From Clostridia bacterium (GTDB lineage Bacteria > Bacillota > Clostridia > UBA1381 > UBA9506), in contig JAFYXI010000006.1 in the NCBI GenBank assembly GCA_017546245.1, forward strand, positions 1 to 38,116: a DNA stretch of 38,116 nt. Direction: 5' to 3'. The translations under genes were made by a program, and so were the position numbers. Shown here one piece after another: positions 29,766 through 38,080 of this stretch (position 1 is its first letter; each line of letters opens with the position of its first letter). Below the pieces are notes generated by a model. That model worked only from the letters and a program-made list of their open reading frames with translations. It searched no databases and was not told where the DNA came from.

Positions 29766-31136
29766 TTACCGACATAGTAGCACACAGCACTCCACATGCA
29801 CCGTATTCGGAAACATATCAACAGGCTGAATTTTTTTAAGGGCGTATCCGCCTGCGGTTAAATATTTAAGGTCGCGCGCTAAGGTTGCCGGATTACACGA
29901 CACATAAACAATTTTTTCAGGTGACATATTTAAAATTGCGTTTAAAGTTACCTCGTCGCTGCCTTTTCGTGGCGGGTCTATAAAAATTACATCGGGTGAC
30001 AGGCCTTTATCAAGCAATTTCTGGCTTATATCCTCTGCACTTCCGGTATAAAATTCTGCGTTTTTAATGCCGTTTCTTTTTGCGTTTTCTTCGGCGTTTT
30101 TAATTGCTTGTTCTACTATTTCAACACCTATAACACGGGCAGCTTTTTTTGCCGCACACAAAGATATTGTGCCGATTCCGCAATATAGGTCCAAAACTGT
30201 CTGCGAGCCTTTAAGCTCGGCAAAATCTATTGCTGTATTATAAAGCTTTTCTGTCTGCATCGGATTAACCTGATAAAAGCTGTTAGGAGAGACTTCAAAG
30301 TCCAGACCACACAGAATATCATAAATAGATTTTTTTCCAAATAAGGTACGATTTTGCGCGCCTAACACTAAATTATTTTTAGAGTCGTTAATATTAATTA
30401 TAATACTTGCTAAATTAAGCTCACCGGATTCGATATTTAAAAGCTTATCAACTAATTTTTTCTCATTTGGCAGCGATTTTCCGTTTATTGAAATTACAGC
30501 CATCGCCTCATGTGAATAAAGACCTGTTCGCACAAAAAGACGGCGCACCAAACCCTTGTGAGCAGCCTCGTCATACGCCGAAACGTTGTTTTCTTTCATA
30601 TAGCTGATAACTGCAGAAAGGCAATCGGATGCAAATTTGTCCCCTAAAAGACAGTCAGAAAGCGCAATAATGTTATGGCTTTTAGCAGCATAAAATCCGC
30701 CGGTTAAGCGACCGTCAGCCTTTTTTCCGATAGGAAAAACCATTTTATTTCTGTATCTTTCGGGTTTTTCCATACCGATTGTATCAAAAAATTCAGCCTC
30801 GCTAAGGTCTAAATGACCTAAACGGGTTAAAGAATCAAAAACAAATTGTTTTTTAAGCTCAAGCTGTTTTTTGTAATCTATGTGCATAAGCTGACAGCCT
30901 CCGCATCGGTTAAATACGGGGCATTCAGGCTCTTTTCTGTAGTCTGACGGAGTTATAATACACAAAATTTCGGCATTTGCATAGCTCGATTTTACGTTTG
31001 TTATTTTAATTTCTAAAAAATCTCCCTCGCAGGCATTTTCTACAAAAACGGCAAGATTGTCAATTCTGCAGATTCCGTCACCGCTCGATGCCGTTGCTAC
31101 CACTTCTGCCTGATAAATTTCGTTTTTCTTTATCAA
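29766..31136 (-). CDS. rlmD: 23S rRNA (uracil-C5)-methyltransferase, RlmD/RumA family
   Basis: This SAM-dependent enzyme makes 5-methyluridine in 23S rRNA (the U1939 site in E. coli). It has an N-terminal TRAM domain (about residues 1-60), a 4Fe-4S cysteine cluster CPVFNRCGGC, the SAM motif VLDLYCGIGTISL and the catalytic cysteine in VYVSCNPATLARDL. It ends HVECCVLLCR. The TTG at 31136 is preferred because AGAAGG sits nine bases upstream; the ATG at 31145 directly abuts that site. Length about 456. Its 3' end carries the right boundary of the island. Confidence 0.9.
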   Translation of the reverse strand: MIKKNEIYQAEVVATASSGDGICRIDNLAVFVENACEGDFLEIKITNVKSSYANAEILCIITPSDYRKEPECPVFNRCGGCQLMHIDYKKQLELKKQFVFDSLTRLGHLDLSEAEFFDTIGMEKPERYRNKMVFPIGKKADGRLTGGFYAAKSHNIIALSDCLLGDKFASDCLSAVISYMKENNVSAYDEAAHKGLVRRLFVRTGLYSHEAMAVISINGKSLPNEKKLVDKLLNIESGELNLASIIININDSKNNLVLGAQNRTLFGKKSIYDILCGLDFEVSPNSFYQVNPMQTEKLYNTAIDFAELKGSQTVLDLYCGIGTISLCAAKKAARVIGVEIVEQAIKNAEENAKRNGIKNAEFYTGSAEDISQKLLDKGLSPDVIFIDPPRKGSDEVTLNAILNMSPEKIVYVSCNPATLARDLKYLTAGGYALKKIQPVDMFPNTVHVECCVLLCR

Positions 31137-31227
31137 ATAAATCATCCTTCTGGTCGTAATGTGTATATAATTATATAACAAAAAATAATGTTTTTCTATA
31201 GTTTTTTAAATTTTATATTATAAATAA

Positions 31228-31380
31228 AAGGGGCTGTCTCAATAATCATTTTTTATAAATATTTATGCACGAGATATTGTAGGGAACGCATTAATGCGTT
31301 CCGCGGAATGGATAAATCCATTCCCTACAACCAAACCTTGCATAATTATTCGCTATATATGATTATTGAGACAGCCCCTT
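31228..31380. mobile_element. MITE-like repeat, copy 3 (best preserved)
   Basis: A 153-bp element with perfect 22-bp terminal inverted repeats (31228-31249 and 31359-31380, beginning AAGGGGCTGTCTCAATAAT). The 54-bp palindromic core TTGTAGGG...CCCTACAA is at 31277-31330. It has no coding capacity. The GGGGCTGTCTCA ends resemble those of some IS1182-family transposons, which might mobilise it in trans; that comparison is from memory. It lies between mtaD and rlmD. Confidence 0.9.
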
Positions 31381-31423
31381 CATCATTTTTTGTGGTCTGG
31401 ACTATTTTTATAACCCTAATTTA

Positions 31424-32710
31424 TCAAATTCCCATACGTTTTACCGCATCCTTTACCCCGCTTGCCACTCTGTCCATATCAATAGTCAAAAGCTCGCGGT
31501 TTTCCATAACAATCTTTCCGTTTATAATCGTTGTCTGAACGTTTGCGCCGTTTACGCTGTATACAACAGTTGATTCGGGGTTGTGCACGGGTATAAGATT
31601 AGGTGCATTTCTGTCTAAAATAATAACATCGGCACGCATACCCTTTTTAAGCTGACCTCGCTCTGCGCCTCTGCCTAAAATTTCAGCACCGGATGCTGTT
31701 GCCATCTCTAATGCTTTTCGGGCAGGAATCATGGTAGGGTCTAAGCGAATGCCCTTTTGCAGAATAGCTGCAGTTTTCATTTCGGCAAATACGTCAAGTG
31801 AGTTATTGCTTGCCGTTCCGTCAGTTCCCACACCTATTAAGATATTTTTTGCAAGCATTTCGTTAACATTTGCAACACCGCTTGCCAGTTTTAAGTTACT
31901 TATGGGATTATGCGATACGCCAACATTGTTTTCAGCTAAAATTTCCATATCGTTTTCGCTTAAAAATACGCAATGAGCCGCATTTGTAGGGCAATTAAAC
32001 ACACCCATATCACGAAAAACCTCGGTAGGAGACTTTCCGTACTGGCTGTAACAATCACGATTTTCTTTCATTGTTTCGCTAAGATGTATGTGAACACTTG
32101 CGTTGTGCTTTACAGCAGATTCGCCAACGGCTTTTAAAGCCTCTTTTGAGCAGGTGTAAACTGCGTGAGCCGAAAAATCAATTTTAACAGCGCCCGAGTT
32201 TGCTCCGTCATACTCGCTAAAAAGCACCTCCGCCTCGCGAAGACGGTCTTTATAATCGTTGTTTGTGCCGGTTACGCAACGAGCAATATTTGCATTTATG
32301 CCGCTTTCCAGAACCGCACGGATTGTGCTTTCGCTCATAAAATACATATCGGCAAAGAGAGTTGTTCCGCTTTTTATCATTTCGGCACAGGCTAAAAGTG
32401 AGCCCCAGTATACAGCCTCGGTGTCCAGCTTATCCTCTGCCGGAAAAATTTTGTTAAAAAGCCAGTCATTTAGCATCATATCGTCGGCATAGCCGCGAAA
32501 CAAAGTCATCGGTGTATGCGTATGAGCATTAACTAAGCCGGGCATAACAATTGCGCCGCGTGCGTTAATTGTGCGGTCAAAGTCTTCATCCGGCAGAACC
32601 TGCTCACCCACATATGAAATTTTTTCATTTTCAATGCACAAGCTGCCGTTTTCGATTATTTTGCCGTCATCCATCGTAATAAGACGGGCATTTTTAATCT
32701 GTATTTTCAT
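31424..32710 (-). CDS. mtaD: 5-methylthioadenosine/S-adenosylhomocysteine deaminase-like amidohydrolase
   Basis: The 428-residue amidohydrolase has metal ligands in [14 protein letters not shown] (HxH, about residue 58), [16 protein letters not shown] and [11 protein letters not shown], the MtaD/TrzN-like pattern. Members deaminate methylthioadenosine and S-adenosylhomocysteine, recycling SAM by-products. The start is set at ATG 32710, inside the last codons of recA (17-bp overlap), because the protein then begins [17 protein letters not shown] like its relatives. Confidence 0.85.
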   Translation of the reverse strand: MKIQIKNARLITMDDGKIIENGSLCIENEKISYVGEQVLPDEDFDRTINARGAIVMPGLVNAHTHTPMTLFRGYADDMMLNDWLFNKIFPAEDKLDTEAVYWGSLLACAEMIKSGTTLFADMYFMSESTIRAVLESGINANIARCVTGTNNDYKDRLREAEVLFSEYDGANSGAVKIDFSAHAVYTCSKEALKAVGESAVKHNASVHIHLSETMKENRDCYSQYGKSPTEVFRDMGVFNCPTNAAHCVFLSENDMEILAENNVGVSHNPISNLKLASGVANVNEMLAKNILIGVGTDGTASNNSLDVFAEMKTAAILQKGIRLDPTMIPARKALEMATASGAEILGRGAERGQLKKGMRADVIILDRNAPNLIPVHNPESTVVYSVNGANVQTTIINGKIVMENRELLTIDMDRVASGVKDAVKRMGI

Positions 32711-33773
32711 CAGATAAATCCACTTCCTGTTCATTTTGCGCCGCAGATAAGGTCTCTCTTACCTTGGCTTCTATTTCGTCGCGCAGCTCAGGATTATCTT
32801 TTAAGTACTTTTTAGAATTTTCACGACCCTGACCCAAACGCAGCTCGCCGTAATTATACCAGGTTCCGCTTTTTTGCAGAATGTTCATTTCGGTGGCAAC
32901 GTCTAAAATAGAGCCTTCTTTTGATATTCCCTCGCCGTACATTATATCAAATTCCGCCTCTTTAAACGGCGGAGCAACCTTGTTTTTAACAACCTTTGCT
33001 TTAGTTCTGACACCAATAACATCGGTGCCCTGTTTAATCAGCTCCTGCTTTCTTACCTCTAAACGCACAGATGCGTAGAATTTAAGCGCACGGCCACCTG
33101 TTGTAACCTCGGGATTTCCGTACATAACACCCACTTTTTCACGCAGCTGATTCAAAAAGATTGCAATTGTGTTCGATTTATTTATAACACCTGCCAGTTT
33201 TCTTAAAGCCTGACTCATTAAGCGTGCATGCAAGCCAACGTGCGAATCGCCCATTTCGCCCTCAATTTCGGCTTTCGGAACGAGTGCTGCAACCGAGTCA
33301 ACAACAATAACGTCAATCGCACCGCTTCGTACAAGCATTTCGGCAATTTCTAAAGCCTGCTCACCTGTATCGGGCTGTGCAACAATTAAGTTTTCAACAT
33401 CAACACCTAAATTTTTTGCATAAATCGGGTCTAATGCGTGCTCTGCATCGATAAAAGCAACATCGCCGCCTAATTGCTGAGCTTCTGCAATTGCGTGAAG
33501 AGCCAAAGTTGTTTTACCTGATGATTCAGGTCCGTAAATTTCAACTATTCTTCCGCGCGGAAGTCCGCCTATACCCAAAGCTAAGTCAAGACTTAAAGAG
33601 CCGGTCGGTATAGCTTCGACATTCATTCGGGTCTCTTCGCCCAATTTCATAACCGAGCCTTTACCAAAGGTTTTTTCTATCTGGCTCATAGCCATTTCTA
33701 AAGCTTCTTTTTTATTTGCATTTGCCTCAGATGCAGCCTTTTTAGCTACAACAGTCTTTCTTTCAAGTGCCAT
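32694..33773 (-). CDS. recA: Recombinase RecA
   Basis: The 359-residue protein has Walker [10 protein letters not shown] (about residue 80), Walker [11 protein letters not shown], loop L1/L2 sequences ([41 protein letters not shown]) and an acidic C-terminus ([12 protein letters not shown]). It forms filaments for strand exchange and for LexA self-cleavage. The RBS is AAGGAG. It is controlled by a consensus promoter with LexA boxes. The next gene, mtaD, starts within its 3' end. Confidence 0.98.
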   Translation of the reverse strand: MALERKTVVAKKAASEANANKKEALEMAMSQIEKTFGKGSVMKLGEETRMNVEAIPTGSLSLDLALGIGGLPRGRIVEIYGPESSGKTTLALHAIAEAQQLGGDVAFIDAEHALDPIYAKNLGVDVENLIVAQPDTGEQALEIAEMLVRSGAIDVIVVDSVAALVPKAEIEGEMGDSHVGLHARLMSQALRKLAGVINKSNTIAIFLNQLREKVGVMYGNPEVTTGGRALKFYASVRLEVRKQELIKQGTDVIGVRTKAKVVKNKVAPPFKEAEFDIMYGEGISKEGSILDVATEMNILQKSGTWYNYGELRLGQGRENSKKYLKDNPELRDEIEAKVRETLSAAQNEQEVDLSDENTD

Positions 33774-33803
33774 ATTTTTATCTCCTTATTATTTCATCTT
33801 TTG

Positions 33804-33816
33804 CGAACGTATGTTC
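33804..33816. promoter_or_regulatory. LexA (SOS) box 1 of recA
   Basis: CGAACGTATGTTC fits the Firmicutes SOS box (GAAC-N4-GTTC) perfectly in its half-sites. It lies just downstream of the predicted recA transcript start, where LexA would block transcription. Confidence 0.88.
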
Positions 33817-33829
33817 TGTATTTGCTTAT

Positions 33830-33858
33830 ATTATAACGCAACAAACGTCGTTCGTCAA
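33830..33858 (-). promoter_or_regulatory. recA promoter with overlapping second SOS-box-like site
   Basis: On the minus strand TTGACG (33858-33853), 17-bp spacer, TATAAT (33835-33830). The spacer contains CGAACGACGTTTG (33842-33854), with one perfect GAAC half-site and a degenerate second half. A weak second LexA site would therefore overlap the -35 region. Confidence 0.75.
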
Positions 33859-33876
33859 GTAGATTTTCAGGAATTT

Positions 33877-35106
33877 TTAAGCATTATTTAAAAGAATTTT
33901 TCTCACAGCATTCATTGCGTTTAATACCGCCGCATATCTTACCTTTTGGCGAGTGCCTATTAAATTAAGCTTTAAAACCTCGCATCCGCCGTCGTATGCA
34001 ACGCCAACATACACCAGACCTACGGGTTTTTCGGGTGTTCCTCCGTCAGGACCTGCAATGCCGGTTATTCCCACACCAATGTCGCTTTTGGCGGCTTTTT
34101 TAATACCCTCTGCCATTTCGCGTGCAGTCTGTTCGCTAACTGCGCCATATTTTTCAAGAGTTTTGTGCGATACATTTAAATATTTTTCTTTTGCTTCGTT
34201 TGAATAGGTAACAACACCTTCGTTCAAAACTGCCGATGCGCCCGGATTATCTGCTATCATAGCAGAAAAAAGTCCTGCCGTGCACGATTCTGCAGCCGCT
34301 ATGGTTTTGCCTTTTTCGGTAAGAAGTCTGCACAAAACCGCTTTCATTTCGTCATCATCAAAGCCGTAAATATATTCGCCTATTCTGTCATTTACTTTTT
34401 TATACATTTCGTCAATTAATGCATCTGCCTCTGCGTCCGATTTAGCCTTTGCGGTAATTCTTAAGATAACCTCGCTGTCTTTGGCATATGGGGCAAGTGT
34501 CGGGTTTGCGCTTTCCATTAAATCCCTTACTTGTTCTGCAGCCGAAGATTCGCCGAGACCGAAAATTCTTAAAACCTTTGATTTCATAATATAGTCAGAT
34601 TTAGCATCAAGATAAGGCTTAACCTGCTCTGAGAACAAAGGCTCAAGCTCGCGCGGAGGTCCGGGCAGCATAATAACGATCTTTTCATCTTTTTCTATTA
34701 TAATTCCGGGTGCTGTTCCGTAGTTATTGTGAATAATCTTTGCTCCCTCGGGGATATATGCCTGCTTTTTATTTGACGGAACTATGCGTCTGCCTCTTAA
34801 ATATTCGGTCATTTCTTCCATAACCTGTTCGTCAAAATAAAGCGGCAGATTAAAATAATCTGCGACAGTTTCTTTTGTCAGGTCATCATCGGTAGGACCT
34901 AATCCGCCGGATAAAACGACAATGTCAGAGCGACGGATTGCCGTGTGTATAACAGATTTTAAGCGGTCGGGATTGTCGCCTACAACCTCCTGATAATAAA
35001 CATCAATGCCTAAGCTTGAAAGCTCGCGCGATAAAAAACGTGCATTGGTGTTTAAAATATCTCCTAACAAAAGCTCTGTTCCGACTGCTATTATCTCAGC
35101 GTTCAT
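33877..35106 (-). CDS. cinA: Competence/damage-inducible protein CinA (NMN amidohydrolase family)
   Basis: The 409-residue protein has the full two-domain CinA form. The N-terminal MoaB/COG1058 domain (about residues 1-170) has IAVGTELLLGDILNTNARFLS and LPGPPRELEPLF. The C-terminal domain (about 255-405) has AAAESCTAGLFSAMIADNPGAS and GITGIAGPDGGTPEKPVGLVY, the nicotinamide-mononucleotide deamidase part. It recycles pyridine nucleotides, and cinA-recA adjacency is conserved in many Firmicutes. The gap to recA holds the recA promoter, so recA has separate SOS control. Confidence 0.95.
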   Translation of the reverse strand: MNAEIIAVGTELLLGDILNTNARFLSRELSSLGIDVYYQEVVGDNPDRLKSVIHTAIRRSDIVVLSGGLGPTDDDLTKETVADYFNLPLYFDEQVMEEMTEYLRGRRIVPSNKKQAYIPEGAKIIHNNYGTAPGIIIEKDEKIVIMLPGPPRELEPLFSEQVKPYLDAKSDYIMKSKVLRIFGLGESSAAEQVRDLMESANPTLAPYAKDSEVILRITAKAKSDAEADALIDEMYKKVNDRIGEYIYGFDDDEMKAVLCRLLTEKGKTIAAAESCTAGLFSAMIADNPGASAVLNEGVVTYSNEAKEKYLNVSHKTLEKYGAVSEQTAREMAEGIKKAAKSDIGVGITGIAGPDGGTPEKPVGLVYVGVAYDGGCEVLKLNLIGTRQKVRYAAVLNAMNAVRKILLNNA

Positions 35107-35204
35107 ATAGTATGCTCCTTTTTTCTATCGTATACGGGATGCAAAAAAGTTCAGACCACACAAAGCGGGTTAAACAAAATAAAAAGTAGTGCGGTATCGT
35201 TATT

Positions 35205-35234
35205 ATAGGGGTCGGCGAGGATGCCGGCCCCTAT
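35205..35234. repeat. Stable GC-rich hairpin between cinA and the small membrane-protein gene
   Basis: ATAGGGGTCGGC (35205-35216) pairs with GCCGGCCCCTAT (35223-35234, one wobble) around GAGGAT. It is much more GC-rich than its surroundings and lacks a clean T-run on the minus strand. It could be a terminator for the upstream gene or a stray short palindromic repeat unit. Confidence 0.55.
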
Positions 35235-35252
35235 GTTAATTTTTATAATTTA

Positions 35253-35780
35253 TCAATCAAGAATTACTGCTCTTGGGTTCATCTTCTTCATAGCCTCCAC
35301 CAATTTTTCAGGAGGCTGGAATGTAAGCATGCTTCTTACACCGTCAACATTATAAATAACGCAGAAAATATCTCCCTTAGATGCATCGTATACAGCATCA
35401 TATTTTTTAGCTATTGCTTCGCTTTCAAAATCGCGTTTATAAACATCGTTATCTTTTCTTGCCATAATCTCAATCTGCTTTGTGTTAAGATTTGTAAGAC
35501 GTTTTCTTACCTTTCGGCTTTTAATTATGTCAATATCCAAATCGCCGTTGGTAAAAATATACTCGTACTCAAGATTAAAATTACGCATAACAATATAAGC
35601 AAAATATACAATACCTGCTAAGAAAAGCGGCATATAAGATGTAACCAAAGGACCGAACATAGCCAGAATGTTAATAACAATAATCATTAAAACAAATGCT
35701 GCCAAAACAACACCTAATTTTTTAAGCACATCCATCATTGTGCTTTTTTTCTCTAATAAGTATTCTAAAAATACGTCCAC
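35253..35780 (-). CDS. Small membrane protein, probably DUF6106 family
   Basis: The 175-residue protein has two adjacent membrane helices (about residues 20-42 and 45-66). A cytoplasmic domain follows with YEYIFTNGDLDIDIIKSRKVRKR, EIMARKDND and IYNVDGVRSMLTFQPPEKLVEAM. The C-terminal part looks like a PH-like or YcxB-like fold. The DUF6106 name is from memory and moderately certain; function is unknown. It has its own promoter and a GGAGG ribosome binding site. Confidence 0.6.
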   Translation of the reverse strand: MDVFLEYLLEKKSTMMDVLKKLGVVLAAFVLMIIVINILAMFGPLVTSYMPLFLAGIVYFAYIVMRNFNLEYEYIFTNGDLDIDIIKSRKVRKRLTNLNTKQIEIMARKDNDVYKRDFESEAIAKKYDAVYDASKGDIFCVIYNVDGVRSMLTFQPPEKLVEAMKKMNPRAVILD

Positions 35781-35810
35781 TTAAAAACCCCTCCTAATAT
35801 TTCTGTCATT

Positions 35811-35839
35811 AGTATAACATATCGTTTTGCTAAAAGCAA
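35811..35839 (-). promoter_or_regulatory. Promoter of the small membrane-protein gene
   Basis: On the minus strand TTGCTT (35839-35834), 17-bp spacer, TATACT (35816-35811). Confidence 0.6.
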
Positions 35840-35863
35840 ATTATCGTACAAAAATTTCACATT

Positions 35864-36667
35864 TTATTTACAAGAGTTTAAAAATCCCGGTTTTGAATAT
35901 GTGCTGTCGGTATCAATTAAACACATACTTTCTTCATAAAATACAGGCTCGTTTCTGCCCATAATAACACGCAAAATGTTAGCGCGCGAATCTAAATCCT
36001 TTTTTCCTGCGCCAAAGCCGGTTGCACTTACTGTCATAGACGGCATTTCGTCAAATCCCTGCGCCAAAGAGCAAATTATTGCAGCGCCTGTTGGGGTTAT
36101 AAGCTGTGTTTTTTCAGCGCAAATTTCAATAGGTGCGCCTGATTCCTTTAAAATCTCGGTAACGCAAGGAACAGGGACTCTCATAAGACCGCTTTCTGTC
36201 ATGGCATATCCCAATCCTTCGGTCAGCGGCGAGCTTATAATTTTGTCAGCACCAAGCATAGATACGCATATTGCCGCCGATACCATATTTACAACAGCAC
36301 GAACAGCGTCTTCGCCTTTTAAAAATGTCTGATTCAAACCATAAACACTTGATTTTGCATCCGCAAAGCTTTTTAATATCAAAAGTGACAGTTTTTTAGC
36401 ACGGCTGTCGAGTTTGCTCTTTAAAATTATCTGTGCTGTATCTTCAAAATCATAAACGCTGCGTGATTTATCAACATAAATATTAAATGCCGTTGCACGA
36501 ACGCCGTTTTTATCGACTTTTTCTGCCTCAATGTCATAAATGGCATCAAGCTCTAATTTGGATAATTCACTTGCCAAGCTATTTGGGTCAATTCCCATAT
36601 CCAAAAAAGCACCGACAGCCATATCACCGCTTATGCCCGACATACAGTCAAAGTATAGGATATTCAT
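35864..36667 (-). CDS. larC: LarC N-terminal-domain (nickel insertion) protein, lacking LarC2
   Basis: The 267-residue protein matches the first part of LarC, the nickel chelatase that completes the nickel-pincer cofactor of lactate racemase. It begins ILYFDCMSGISGDMAVGAFLDMG and has MTESGLMRVPVPC and ITPTGAAIICSLA. Full LarC (about 400 aa) is often made by frameshifting between larC1 and larC2. Here the protein ends in an unrelated tail after ANILRVIMG, and no LarC2 sequence follows on either frame before the next promoter. It overlaps the upstream cyclo-ligase gene by 4 bp. It may be a free-standing LarC1 homologue or a truncated gene. Confidence 0.78.
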   Translation of the reverse strand: MNILYFDCMSGISGDMAVGAFLDMGIDPNSLASELSKLELDAIYDIEAEKVDKNGVRATAFNIYVDKSRSVYDFEDTAQIILKSKLDSRAKKLSLLILKSFADAKSSVYGLNQTFLKGEDAVRAVVNMVSAAICVSMLGADKIISSPLTEGLGYAMTESGLMRVPVPCVTEILKESGAPIEICAEKTQLITPTGAAIICSLAQGFDEMPSMTVSATGFGAGKKDLDSRANILRVIMGRNEPVFYEESMCLIDTDSTYSKPGFLNSCK

Positions 36668-37221
36668 TTTACCAGCACCTCTTTTTCGGTAACTATTATA
36701 TCGACATATTCATCATAGCGGTTGGCTGCGACGGCATCAACCAAACAAAAATCATAGCAAAGACCTATTTTTACGGCATTTTTGGCTTTTGGCAAAAATC
36801 TGTCGTAATATCCTTTGCCGTAGCCTATTCGTGCAAAGTTTTTACCAAAAACGCAGCCCGGTACAATAACGCAGTCAATGTCTTCTTCGTTTGCCTTATT
36901 TTCAGGCTTTGGCTCTAAAATTCCGTACGCGCCGCAGACTAAAGAGTTAAAGCCGTCAATATAATATGCCGTCATCTCGCAGGATTCGGTGTCACAAACG
37001 GGTGCGCATACATTTTTGTCTGCATCCTTTAAAGTGTTTATGAGAGAATGCGTATTAACCTCTTGATTATAGCTTATATAAAGCATTACGGTTTTTGCGT
37101 TTTTAATGGCATCAAGTGACAAAAGAGCCGATAAAATCTGCTCGCTTTTGGCATTTAGCTCTTCTTTGGGCATCTGCCTGCGCAATCCGAGATATTTTTT
37201 TCGCAGTTCAATTTTATTCAT
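36664..37221 (-). CDS. 5-formyltetrahydrofolate cyclo-ligase
   Basis: The 185-residue protein converts 5-formyl-THF to 5,10-methenyl-THF with ATP. It has MNKIELRKKYLGLRRQM at the N-terminus, PGCVFGKNFARIGYGKGYYDRFL near residues 125-147 (the family GxGxGYYDR signature) and a C-terminal IVTEKE. It lies 18 bp after ymdB and overlaps the LarC-like gene by 4 bp, forming a three-gene unit. Confidence 0.93.
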   Translation of the reverse strand: MNKIELRKKYLGLRRQMPKEELNAKSEQILSALLSLDAIKNAKTVMLYISYNQEVNTHSLINTLKDADKNVCAPVCDTESCEMTAYYIDGFNSLVCGAYGILEPKPENKANEEDIDCVIVPGCVFGKNFARIGYGKGYYDRFLPKAKNAVKIGLCYDFCLVDAVAANRYDEYVDIIVTEKEVLVK

Positions 37222-37239
37222 TATAAAATCCTCACAAAA

Positions 37240-38019
37240 TTATCGGGTCTTTGGCCAGATTGCAACAGGTATAACCTCTGTTGTGCGATTAGTTTCGTCA
37301 TCGACACAAAAAACTGCTCCGTTAAGCTGGCTCGGACCGTCGGCAAACTCAAAACGCTGAGGGATACAGCTTAAAAAACGTGTAATGGTTATATCTTTTT
37401 TTACGCCTAAGCAGGAATGATAAGGTCCTGTCATTCCCAGGTCGGTTATATATCCTGTGCCTTTCGGTAAAACACGGGCATCTGCGGTCTGCACATGCGT
37501 ATGCGTACCGAAAACGGCAGTAACCTTGCCGTCTAAATAATATCCCATAGATATTTTCTCGCTTGTTGCCTCTGCGTGAAAGTCAACTAAAATTATGTCG
37601 GCTTTTATACTTTCAACCGCCTTTAAGGTTTCTTTAAACGGACAGTCGCAATAATCCAAATAAATTCTGCCGAGTGCATTTATAACTGCAATCTTTTTTC
37701 CGTTTTTCGAAACTGCGGTAAAGCCTCTTCCCGGTGTGCCCTCCGGATAGTTAACCGGTCTTACGACACGGTCATTGTTTAAAAGCAGATGCACAGCCTC
37801 TTTCTGACGAAAGCTGTGATTGCCGAGCGTTATAACATCTGCCCCTGCCGACAAAAGCATTTCTGCTTTTTTTCGTGTAATTCCGTTGTTTGAGCAGGCA
37901 TTTTCACCGTTTACAACGCAAAAATCAATATTATATTTTTCTTTTAATTCGTCGATATGGTCTAAAAACATATCAGTTCCCGAATCGCCTACTATATCAC
38001 CTATTGCTAAAATATTCAT
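37240..38019 (-). CDS. ymdB: YmdB-family metallophosphoesterase
   Basis: The 259-residue protein belongs to the TIGR00282/YmdB family of di-metal phosphoesterases that hydrolyse 2',3'-cyclic nucleotides. Metal ligands lie in ILAIGDIVGDSGTD (Asp8), VVNGENA (Asn/Glu about 38-39), LGNHSF (about 67-68), VDFHAEATSEK and GTHTHVQTAD. In Bacillus, YmdB influences biofilm and motility decisions. It follows a consensus promoter and heads the operon with the folate enzyme and the LarC-like gene. Confidence 0.93.
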   Translation of the reverse strand: MNILAIGDIVGDSGTDMFLDHIDELKEKYNIDFCVVNGENACSNNGITRKKAEMLLSAGADVITLGNHSFRQKEAVHLLLNNDRVVRPVNYPEGTPGRGFTAVSKNGKKIAVINALGRIYLDYCDCPFKETLKAVESIKADIILVDFHAEATSEKISMGYYLDGKVTAVFGTHTHVQTADARVLPKGTGYITDLGMTGPYHSCLGVKKDITITRFLSCIPQRFEFADGPSQLNGAVFCVDDETNRTTEVIPVAIWPKTR

Positions 38020-38051
38020 AGAATATCCTTTCTATTATATCTTTTTTATAT

Positions 38052-38080
38052 ATTATACTTTTTACAAAAATAAATGTCAA
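38052..38080 (-). promoter_or_regulatory. Promoter of ymdB operon
   Basis: On the minus strand TTGACA (38080-38075), 17-bp spacer, TATAAT (38057-38052): full consensus, about 30 bp upstream of ymdB. Confidence 0.9.

Larger units (their letters stand above)
24778..29798. mobile_element. Candidate 5-kb genomic island at the 3' end of rlmD
   Basis: A 12-bp direct repeat, GCACTCCACATG, marks both edges (24778-24789 and 29787-29798). The right copy lies inside the last codons of rlmD and the left copy encodes the same HVEC peptide with no gene attached. The 3' end of rRNA uracil methyltransferase (rum/rumA) genes is a known target of several Firmicutes integrative elements. Inside lie only accessory genes: PD-(D/E)XK-like, two-TM, beta-CASP, unknown acidic, RHH, RhuM and a broken gene. 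No integrase is present, so it would be a cargo remnant or need help in trans. Confidence 0.5.

Noticed and set aside
35781-35863. Hidden LarC2 frame after the LarC-like gene
   Set aside because: The 83 bp hold stop codons, a promoter and a ribosome binding site for the next gene, with no LarC2 motifs.
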